10,744 nucleotides of DNA from an uncultured Oscillospiraceae bacterium (GTDB taxonomy: Bacteria > Bacillota_A > Clostridia > Oscillospirales > Oscillospiraceae). The notes beneath the pieces are model-generated. The model made no database searches and had not been told where the DNA came from. It saw nothing but the letters and a program-made list of their open reading frames with translations. Positions 6,212 to 10,744 of this stretch are shown in pieces (within the stretch, counting starts at the first letter, position 1; the number at the start of each line of letters is the position of its first letter). The translations under genes and the position numbers were made by a program. The DNA is taken from NCBI GenBank assembly GCA_944387745.1, contig CALXGD010000091.1:1-10744 (forward strand). Direction: 5' to 3'.

Positions 6212-6241
6212 ATGTTTTCATATCTCATGTTATCAAAACAT
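6212..6241. promoter_or_regulatory. Candidate LysR-type regulator binding site
   Basis: ATGTTATCAAAACAT (6227-6241) is a dyad (ATGTT/AACAT) that contains the LysR consensus T-N11-A (T6228, A6240). Its centre lies about 62 bp upstream of the predicted aminotransferase start, the usual place of a LysR recognition site. An adjoining ATGTTTTCATATCTCAT (6212-6228) reaches the -35 and could be the activation site. The arms ATGTTTT (6212-6218) and AAAACAT (6235-6241) also form a larger inverted repeat. Confidence 0.55.
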
Positions 6242-6353
6242 TTATAGGCGTCCCAATTTTATTTTGTGAGCTCCGACTCAAGCTTTTCCCGCTGAGCCTG
6301 TCCCCGCGGGGCAGGGGCACCCAAAAGAACTGGAACTCACTGAAAATCTGCCC

Positions 6354-6382
6354 GTGACTTTTTTCTCCATCTGCGGTACACT
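6354..6382 (+). promoter_or_regulatory. Weak predicted promoter of the LysR-type regulator gene
   Basis: GTGACT (6354-6359) and TACACT (6377-6382), 17 bp apart, would start transcription near 6389, about 23 nt before the ATG. A GC-rich hairpin (CCTGTCCC/GGGGCAGG, 6297-6315) lies upstream without a U-tract. Only moderate matches. Confidence 0.35.
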
Positions 6383-6411
6383 GGAGAAAAGAACCGGAAA
6401 GGAGACCTCCC

Positions 6412-7365
6412 ATGCTCTTGCTGAAGGAGATGGAATACGTCTATGCGGTCTATCAGGAGAAGAGCTTCTCCAAGGCCGCCAAAAAGCTCTATCTGTCCCA
6501 GCCCGCCCTCAGCGCAGCAGTGCGCCGGGCGGAAACGGAGATCCACACCCCCATCTTTGACCGCAGCACCACTCCCATCCGCCTGACTGCCGCCGGGGAG
6601 TACTATATTGACGCCATTCGGCGTATTCTGGACATCCGTCAGGAGATGGAGACCTACTTTGACGCTCTGGCCGGGGAGTGCCAAGGCACCGTCCAGGTAG
6701 GGGCCGCCTCCTTCTTCTGCGCCCACGTGCTTCCCGGCGTGGTGGAGGAGTTTCAGCGCCAGTACCCCAGCTGGCGGGTCAGTCTGCTGGAGGCCAATGC
6801 CCAGGACCTGCGACAGTGCCTACAGACTGGAGTTATCGACTTAAGTCTGGATGTGGAGCCCCCCGATCCCCGGCAGTTCCAATCTGTGGTTTGGTACGAG
6901 GAGACCATCCTTCTGGCCGTGCCCGCCGCTTTTCCGGTGAATCGCGGGCTGGAGGCCTTCCAGCTCACAGCCCAGCAGATTCGGGACGGGGTCCACCTGG
7001 AGGCGGACTTCCCCCCTGTGGAGCTGTCTCAGTTCTCCCAGGAGCCCTTTCTGCTGCTCAAGCGGGGCAACGACCTGCACCAGCGGGCCCTCCGGCTGTG
7101 CCGGAATGCGGGTTTTGCCCCTAAAACCGCCATGGAGCTGGACCAGCTCCTCACCTCCTACTATGTGGCCCGGGATGGAAAGGGGTGTGCCTTCCTGCGG
7201 GACAAGATGGCCCAGCTGCCGGAGGCGGACCAGGGCAGACTACTCTTCTACAAGCTGGGGGACGCAGACGCCCGCCGGTCCGTCCTGCTGTCCTGGCGCC
7301 GGTCAGCGGAGCTGTCCCGCCCCGCCAGATCCCTCCTCCGTTTCCTGACAGGCCGGGAATTCTAG
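6412..7365 (+). CDS. LysR-type transcriptional regulator
   Basis: The 317-residue protein has the LysR layout. The N-terminal winged helix-turn-helix (about 3-62) contains YAVYQEKSFSKAAKKLYLSQPALSAAVRRAE (11-41) and the wing FDRSTTPIRLTAAG. A linker helix (63-87) follows, then the two-lobed periplasmic-binding-protein-like effector domain (about 90-312), beginning GTVQVGAASFFCAHVLPGVVEEFQRQYP. It should bind DNA as a tetramer and respond to a small metabolite. The ATG at 6412 has GGAAAGGAG with 7-nt spacing; an internal Met7 has no ribosome site. It is divergent from the aminotransferase-Rid operon with a LysR box between them, so control of that operon is the obvious role; the ligand may be the aminotransferase's substrate. 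It is followed by two overlapping terminator hairpins. Confidence 0.94.
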   Translation: MLLLKEMEYVYAVYQEKSFSKAAKKLYLSQPALSAAVRRAETEIHTPIFDRSTTPIRLTAAGEYYIDAIRRILDIRQEMETYFDALAGECQGTVQVGAASFFCAHVLPGVVEEFQRQYPSWRVSLLEANAQDLRQCLQTGVIDLSLDVEPPDPRQFQSVVWYEETILLAVPAAFPVNRGLEAFQLTAQQIRDGVHLEADFPPVELSQFSQEPFLLLKRGNDLHQRALRLCRNAGFAPKTAMELDQLLTSYYVARDGKGCAFLRDKMAQLPEADQGRLLFYKLGDADARRSVLLSWRRSAELSRPARSLLRFLTGREF

Positions 7366-7387
7366 CCGCTCCCAGACCCATATTCTA

Positions 7388-7421
7388 ACAGCCGGCGCCG
7401 CCCAAGGGCAGCGCCGGCTGT
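7388..7421. terminator. GC-rich hairpin after the LysR gene (first of two overlapping terminators)
   Basis: An 11-bp stem ACAGCCGGCGC (7388-7398) with its complement (7411-7421), extended inside by GCCC/GGGC. On plus it is followed by CAGTTTGTT, a poor U-tract; on minus by TAGAATATG. It lies between converging genes (LysR and IclR) and probably serves both. Confidence 0.65.
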
Positions 7422-7463
7422 CAGTTTGTTGAAGGGCCTTTTCGACAAGCTGACAGCATTTTT
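7418..7463 (+). terminator. Long wobble-rich hairpin with U-tract, terminator of the LysR gene
   Basis: Bases 7418-7435 pair with 7439-7456 over 18 bp (14 Watson-Crick, 4 G-U in plus-strand RNA) around a GCC loop, followed by CATTTTTC (7457-7464). The G-U pairs become A-C mismatches in minus-strand RNA, so it favours termination of plus-strand transcripts. Its first four bases are shared with the preceding hairpin, so the two cannot both form fully. Confidence 0.7.
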
Positions 7464-7471
7464 CGACGGCC

Positions 7472-8332
7472 TCACTCCGCTGTCGGGAGATTGCCGGCAA
7501 AGCCGCCCTCTTCAGGCCACGGGACGCTACCCCCCAGGCGGAAGGAGATCTCCGCCGCCGCCCCTCGGAGGAGGGGCAGAATCTCCCCTTGAATGGCCTC
7601 GTCTGACAGCTGCTCCACAGAGCCGAACATGCTCAGGGCCGCCTCCGGGCGCCCCTGGTAGCTGTAAATGGGTACGGCCACGCACCGCAGGCCCGCCTCG
7701 CACTCCTCGTCGTCCAGAGCATATCCCCGCTCCCGCACTCGGGCCAGGTCCTCCAACAGGTCCTCCCGCTGAGTGATGGTCCGGTCTGTCAGAGGGGCAA
7801 GCCCTTTTTGGGCAATCAGCTGGTCGATCGCCCCCTCTGAACAGGCGGACAGCAGCACCTTTCCGGAGCTAGCCGCGTGCATGGGCGTCCGCTTTCCAAT
7901 CCGCATGAGAGAAAATTTGGGGTCGTAGATACAGTCTAAATAGATGCACTCCTGGTCCTGCTCAATGACCAGACAGATCCCCAGCGCGCTCCTCCGGGTC
8001 AGCTCGTCGATCACATCCCCGGAGATCGTGCGCAGGTTCATATGCAGCCGCGTCTGCTCCCCCAGGCCGCACAGCTTCCAGGTGGGCGCATAGCGCCCGG
8101 CCACCCGGTCCCGAAAGACATATCCCTCTGCCGCCAAAGCATTTAAATACCGCAAGGTAGTGGCTTGAGGCACATTGATCGCCGCCGCCACGTCCTGCAG
8201 CCGCATGGGGACTCGGCTCTCTGCCAGATATTGCAGCAGCTGCATCAGCTTTCCCACCGACTGGTTAGCCGTCTTTTCTTTGCCATCCGTCACCACATTC
8301 GCCCCCTTATTCCATTCCCGCACCCCAGGCAT
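7472..8332 (-). CDS. IclR-family transcriptional regulator
   Basis: The protein of up to 286 residues has an N-terminal winged helix (about 24-80): QSVGKLMQLLQYLAES (24-39), then LQDVAAAINVPQATTLRYLNALAAEGYV (45-72). The C-terminal effector-binding GAF-like domain (about 100-268) carries the family marks MHAASSGKVLLSA (151-163) and ALDDEECEAGLRCVAVPI (205-222). IclR proteins bind DNA as dimers or tetramers and usually repress a nearby catabolic gene until a small molecule binds. The start is uncertain: ATG 8332 has AGGA 7 nt upstream, while GTG 8293 has GGGGGC at 7 nt and would give a 273-residue protein; both keep the whole domain. It is divergent from the semialdehyde-dehydrogenase-like gene, and a repeated 12-bp motif occurs at both promoters, so that gene and iclR itself are the likely targets. 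Confidence 0.93.
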   Translation of the reverse strand: MPGVREWNKGANVVTDGKEKTANQSVGKLMQLLQYLAESRVPMRLQDVAAAINVPQATTLRYLNALAAEGYVFRDRVAGRYAPTWKLCGLGEQTRLHMNLRTISGDVIDELTRRSALGICLVIEQDQECIYLDCIYDPKFSLMRIGKRTPMHAASSGKVLLSACSEGAIDQLIAQKGLAPLTDRTITQREDLLEDLARVRERGYALDDEECEAGLRCVAVPIYSYQGRPEAALSMFGSVEQLSDEAIQGEILPLLRGAAAEISFRLGGSVPWPEEGGFAGNLPTAE

Positions 8333-8437
8333 CCATCAATCCTGGGCTCCCCACATGGGGTGGGAACCTCTCTCAACCAAATCTCTCCGCCTTTTGCCTG
8401 CCTAGAGGCCCATTTCAACGCTCAGGTATTGGAGTTA

Positions 8438-8449
8438 GAAATTAAATTT
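8438..8449. promoter_or_regulatory. Candidate IclR operator, copy 1 (over the iclR start site)
   Basis: GAAATTAAATTT, with the perfect palindrome AAATT-A-AATTT at 8439-8449. It overlaps the predicted iclR transcription start (near 8443), a position suited to autorepression. Identical to copy 3. Confidence 0.45.
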
Positions 8450-8478
8450 ACTATGCCATATATTTTAGAGGTTGTCAA
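8450..8478 (-). promoter_or_regulatory. Predicted promoter of the IclR regulator gene
   Basis: On the minus strand, a perfect TTGACA (8473-8478) and CATAGT (8450-8455) are 17 bp apart; predicted start near 8443, giving a leader of about 110 nt. The leader contains a CCCCA/TGGGG dyad (8349-8360) near the start codon. Confidence 0.6.
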
Positions 8479-8504
8479 GCAAATGAATTTATCTCTCTAT
8501 TTTT

Positions 8505-8517
8505 GAAATTAGATTTC
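8505..8517. promoter_or_regulatory. Candidate IclR operator, copy 2 (between the two promoters)
   Basis: GAAAT-TAG-ATTTC is a perfect 13-bp palindrome that differs from copies 1 and 3 by one base over the shared 12-mer. It lies 9 bp upstream of the dehydrogenase -35 box and 67 bp from copy 1. Confidence 0.45.
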
Positions 8518-8526
8518 GTTTTCTTG

Positions 8527-8554
8527 TTGACATTTTTATTTTTTGTGATATAGT
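8527..8554 (+). promoter_or_regulatory. Predicted promoter of the semialdehyde-dehydrogenase-like gene
   Basis: A perfect TTGACA (8527-8532) and TATAGT (8549-8554) with a 16-bp T-rich spacer; predicted start near 8561. A second TATAAT (8573-8578) lacks a good -35. The strong boxes suit a promoter kept off by a repressor. Confidence 0.65.
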
Positions 8555-8578
8555 TTACATGTCATAAGATATTATAAT

Positions 8579-8596
8579 GAAATTAAATTTTAATTT
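8579..8596. promoter_or_regulatory. Candidate IclR operator, copy 3 (downstream of the dehydrogenase start site)
   Basis: GAAATTAAATTT (8579-8590) lies inside the perfect 17-bp palindrome AAATTAAA-T-TTTAATTT (8580-8596). It sits about 20-35 bp after the predicted transcription start and just before the ribosome site, where a bound repressor would block elongation. It is 74 bp from copy 2. As RNA it could also fold into a weak AU hairpin. Confidence 0.45.
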
Positions 8597-8601
8597 TATT
8601 T

Positions 8602-8608
8602 GGGGTGA
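8602..8608 (+). promoter_or_regulatory. Ribosome binding site that selects GTG 8614
   Basis: GGGGTGA matches the GGAGGTGA end of the anti-Shine-Dalgarno complement at all but one position and lies 5 nt before GTG 8614. The alternative GTG at 8605 is inside this site and has no ribosome site of its own. Confidence 0.6.
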
Positions 8609-8613
8609 TTTTT

Positions 8614-10125
8614 GTGGTAGAACGGAAAAAGTATTGTGTCAATGGGGAGTGGAGAGCGTCCCAGACAGACCGCTGGATGCCGGTAACCGACTCCAGCACT
8701 GGCGAGGTCATCGCCGAGGTCCCCTGCTGTACCAAGGATGAGGTGGAGTCCGCCATCGCCGCCGCCCAGGCTGCCTTCCCCGACTGGTCTCAAAAATCTC
8801 TCAGCGCCCGGACCCAGATGATGTTCCAGTGGCGAAACATTCTCATAGCCCATTTGGATGAGCTGACTCTCCTCTGCTCCCGGGAGCTGGGCAAAAACCT
8901 GGATGAGGCCAGGGGCGACGTACTCAAGGCCATCGAACCCACAGAGCACGCCTGCAGTCTGCCCACCCTGATGCAGGGGGACGCCTCCCTCCAGGTCACC
9001 ACAGGCTTTGACACCGCCACCTACCGGATGCCCCTGGGCGTGGTGGCGGGCATCATCCCCTTCAATTTCCCCGCCATGATCCCCTGGGGCTGGGTCGTCC
9101 CCCTGGCTATCGCCACCGGCAACACCGTCGTCCTGAAGGCGGCCAGTCTGACCCCCCTTACCTCCATGCGGATTCTGGAGCTCTTCTATGAGGAGGGGGG
9201 CTTCCCCAAGGGCGTGGTCAACCTGGTCACCTGCAGCCGCCATGAGTCGGAGCTTTTCCTCACAGACCCCCGGGTGAAGGCAGTCACCTTCGTGGGCACC
9301 ACGGAGGTGGGCAAGCATATCTACTCCGTGGCGGCCTCCCACGGCAAGCGCGTTCAGGCCCAGTGCGAGGCCAAGAACCACGCCCTGGTACTGGAGGACG
9401 CGGACCTGGAGAGCGCCGCCAACGCCATCATCAATTCCACCTACGGCTGTGCCGGTATGCGGTGCATGGCTCTGCCCGTGGTGGTAGTGCAGGAGAGCAT
9501 CGCGGACCGCCTGGTGGCCATGCTGAAGGAGCGGGCTATGAATCTGAAGGTGGGCTGCGCCTATGACCCCGCCACCAAGCTGGGACCTGTGGTCTCTGCC
9601 GCACACAGAGAAAAAATCTGTAGCTGGATCCAGAAGGGCGTTGACGAGGGGGCACAGCTGGTGCTGGACGGCCGGAATATTGTGGTCCCCGGCTATGAGA
9701 ACGGCTTCTTTGTGGGACCCACCATCCTCGACCACGTAAAGCCCGGTATGACCGTGGGCGACCGGGAGATCTTCGGCCCCGTCACGCTCATTAAGCGGGT
9801 CAAGGACTTTGAGGAGGGCCTGGCCATTATGAACGCCAACCCCTTTGCCAACGGCTCCGTCATCTTCACCCAGAGCGGCTACTACGCCCGCAAGTTTGAG
9901 ATGCTCACCGACGGCGGCATGGTGGGCATCAATGTAGGCATTCCCGTCCCCAGCGCCTACTTCCCCTTCTCCGGCAATAAGGAGTCCTTCTTCGGCGACC
10001 TCCATGTGCTGGGCAAGGACGGTGTCCGGTTCTATACCCGGGCCAAGACCGTGACCAAGCACTGGTATGACGAGCACTCCCGGGCCAAGACCGTGGGCAC
10101 CTGGGAGGGAACCGTGGAGCGCTGA
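8614..10125 (+). CDS. CoA-acylating methylmalonate/malonate-semialdehyde dehydrogenase-like aldehyde dehydrogenase
   Basis: The 503-residue cytosolic enzyme of the aldehyde dehydrogenase superfamily is closest to the MmsA/IolA group, which turns (methyl)malonate semialdehyde plus CoA and NAD+ into propionyl- or acetyl-CoA and CO2. Seen: IIPFNFPAMIPWGW (147-160), coenzyme Lys175 in TVVLKAA, TFVGTTEVGKHIY (225-237), EAKNHALVLEDAD (252-264), catalytic Cys284 in GCAGMRCMAL with the preceding Arg283 typical of this group, EIFGPV (385-390), and the strongly MmsA-like end GMVGINVGIPVPSAYFPFSG and GDLHVLGKDGVRFYT. Oddities: Lys105 (in DVLKAIEPTEHA) stands where MmsA/IolA usually have Arg; QCEAKNH replaces the usual TGAKNH or GGAKNH; and a tail past TKHW partly repeats the preceding segment. 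The start is GTG 8614 (ribosome site GGGGTGA); GTG 8605 is less likely. It is single-gene, without iol or val genes nearby, and probably controlled by the divergent IclR protein. The exact substrate is open. Confidence 0.88.
   Translation: MVERKKYCVNGEWRASQTDRWMPVTDSSTGEVIAEVPCCTKDEVESAIAAAQAAFPDWSQKSLSARTQMMFQWRNILIAHLDELTLLCSRELGKNLDEARGDVLKAIEPTEHACSLPTLMQGDASLQVTTGFDTATYRMPLGVVAGIIPFNFPAMIPWGWVVPLAIATGNTVVLKAASLTPLTSMRILELFYEEGGFPKGVVNLVTCSRHESELFLTDPRVKAVTFVGTTEVGKHIYSVAASHGKRVQAQCEAKNHALVLEDADLESAANAIINSTYGCAGMRCMALPVVVVQESIADRLVAMLKERAMNLKVGCAYDPATKLGPVVSAAHREKICSWIQKGVDEGAQLVLDGRNIVVPGYENGFFVGPTILDHVKPGMTVGDREIFGPVTLIKRVKDFEEGLAIMNANPFANGSVIFTQSGYYARKFEMLTDGGMVGINVGIPVPSAYFPFSGNKESFFGDLHVLGKDGVRFYTRAKTVTKHWYDEHSRAKTVGTWEGTVER
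10037..10053 (+). repeat. 17-bp direct repeat in the 3' end of the dehydrogenase gene, copy 1
   Basis: CCCGGGCCAAGACCGTG is repeated exactly at 10079-10095. The copies are 42 bp (14 codons) apart and in frame, encoding RAKTV twice. This points to an in-frame duplication that made the C-terminal tail. Confidence 0.75.
10079..10095 (+). repeat. 17-bp direct repeat in the 3' end of the dehydrogenase gene, copy 2
   Basis: Identical to 10037-10053. After this copy the protein continues only nine residues (GTWEGTVER) to the stop; W and E recur as in the first unit (KHWYDEH), but the rest has diverged. Confidence 0.75.
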
Positions 10126-10252
10126 GTCATCTCCACACCTCATTAGAGAAGCTTCCCATTTCCTACGTATTGCTTTCTTCTCTTTGGAATGGGCCCTTCT
10201 GTCCACACCTTCCTCACTCAGAAGGTGCACATCCCTATATTCCCCCATACAA

Positions 10253-10287
10253 GAGCGGAGCGCCGGCAGGCGCTCCGCTCCTTATTT
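10253..10287 (+). terminator. Rho-independent terminator of the dehydrogenase gene
   Basis: A perfect 12-bp stem GAGCGGAGCGCC (10253-10264) with its complement (10269-10280) around a GGCA loop, followed by CTTATTTTTAT. The preceding 127 bases (10126-10252) show no other feature. It lies just past the stop of the converging XRE-fusion gene and may block read-through there too. Confidence 0.88.
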
Positions 10288-10744
10288 TTATACCAGCTGA
10301 TAATGAAGGCCCTGCTTTTCCCCGTACCACAACAGCATCCCGTGCCTTCTCCCAGGAATACGAACCTGCAGATCCCACTCTGGATACTGCCGGATCACAA
10401 AGAGCTGTTCCCCAGTGGCCAGAGCCACAAAAGAAATGTAGTCATCTTTCCGCATAGGACAGTTCCCGGTGATGAACCAATCATTTTCCACCTCTTCTAC
10501 CGTCAGCCGCTCTCCCTCTTCCGCCTTTTTCGGCTCCAGCGGGGATAGCTTGCGCCCACAACAAATTACTTCTGCCCTCCCACTGCACATATGGAGTCCT
10601 CCGCAGGTTGGGCAGACATAGTACTTGAGTTTTTTCATATTTCCTCCCTCCTGCTCACCGGGGCCTAAATCCCCCTGGAGCAAGCAAATCAAATCCACTT
10701 GAAAAATTTCGGCCAGCAGGGGCAGATAGGTCACATCAGGGTAT
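10288..10744 (-). CDS. XRE-type HTH regulator fused to a desulfoferrodoxin-like domain, C-terminal part (start beyond window)
   Basis: The frame is open to the window edge; 151 residues are visible. The first ones, YPDVTYLPLLAEIFQVDLICLLQGD, are the last helix of an XRE/Cro domain, so the helix-turn-helix proper lies beyond base 10744 and the GTG at 10734 is not the start. After a short linker comes KYYVCPTCGG...VICCGRKL with four cysteines (visible residues 44, 47, 61, 62) in the C-x2-C...CC pattern of the Fe(Cys)4 desulforedoxin domain. The following part (about 80-150: CPMRKDDYISFVALATGEQL...LQVRI) resembles the superoxide-reductase domain, but only two histidines remain there, so the Fe(His)4Cys centre is probably lost. 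I infer a redox- or metal-responsive DNA-binding protein. I recall similar HTH fusions in other Clostridia; the function is unknown. An internal ribosome site precedes Met36. Confidence 0.85.
   Translation of the reverse strand, partial: YPDVTYLPLLAEIFQVDLICLLQGDLGPGEQEGGNMKKLKYYVCPTCGGLHMCSGRAEVICCGRKLSPLEPKKAEEGERLTVEEVENDWFITGNCPMRKDDYISFVALATGEQLFVIRQYPEWDLQVRIPGRRHGMLLWYGEKQGLHYQLV
10636..10652 (-). promoter_or_regulatory. Internal ribosome binding site and ATG at the HTH/desulfoferrodoxin junction
   Basis: On the minus strand, AGGAGGGAGG (10643-10652) stands 5-8 nt before an in-frame ATG (10636-10638) that begins MKKLKYYVCP, exactly where the metal-binding domain starts. It could yield a separate 116-residue protein without the HTH domain. 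Confidence 0.45.

Noticed and set aside
8596..10248. A 550-residue open frame on the minus strand covering the whole dehydrogenase gene
   Set aside because: Its product is a low-complexity His/Gly/Asp-rich string with no recognisable fold, it mirrors the codon bias of the GC-rich sense gene, and its reach past the gene adds no ribosome site or promoter. It is a composition artefact.
10288..10734. Treating the last gene as a complete 148-residue protein starting at 10734
   Set aside because: The codon at 10734 is GTG inside a continuing open frame (Y-P-D before it) that reads as the end of an XRE domain, so the real start is outside the window.

Overview
This window looks like chromosomal DNA from a GC-rich Clostridia-class Firmicute, most likely a gut Oscillospiraceae/Ruminococcaceae-type organism. 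The clues are an FtsH/QueT/SecG/Rid gene set with Firmicute-type AGGAGG ribosome sites, strong U-tract terminators, a membrane-anchored XRE regulator, and an XRE protein fused to a desulfoferrodoxin-like domain. The taxon is an inference from style and protein recognition; no search was run. Twelve protein genes are supported, two of them cut by the window edges. No tRNA, rRNA, CRISPR array, transposase or phage gene is visible.

Left part (1-3560). The N-terminal 228 residues of the membrane protease FtsH run leftward off the window. Upstream is queT, a queuosine-precursor ECF transporter subunit with its own terminator and an unusually long (about 180 nt), repeat-rich leader that looks like a structured RNA switch. 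A back-to-back promoter pair then drives queT leftward and ridA (enamine/imine deaminase) rightward. Between ridA and secG sits a visibly AT-richer cassette: an XRE regulator with two membrane helices and a 75-residue two-helix membrane protein, bracketed by a 13-bp direct repeat. secG (protein-export channel subunit) has its own consensus promoter and a bidirectional terminator.

Middle (3560-7472). A HAD-family phosphatase has its own promoter. Next is a two-gene operon, a fold-type I PLP aminotransferase followed with a 4-bp overlap by a second Rid-family protein. A LysR-type regulator is divergent from that operon. A T-N11-A dyad lies just upstream of the operon's predicted -35, where LysR activators normally bind. 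The arrangement suggests a regulated amino-acid catabolic unit in which the Rid protein clears reactive imines made by the aminotransferase.

Right part (7472-10744). An IclR regulator is divergent from a methylmalonate/malonate-semialdehyde-dehydrogenase-like enzyme. Their shared AT-rich spacer carries three copies of GAAATTARATTT placed at the two predicted promoters, a plausible operator set for repression of both genes. The window ends inside an XRE regulator fused to a desulfoferrodoxin-like domain, with what looks like a ribosome site and start codon inside the gene at the domain junction.

The most interesting leads are the queT leader, the IclR operator triplet, the XRE-desulfoferrodoxin fusion with its internal start, and the transferred-looking XRE/membrane-protein cassette.
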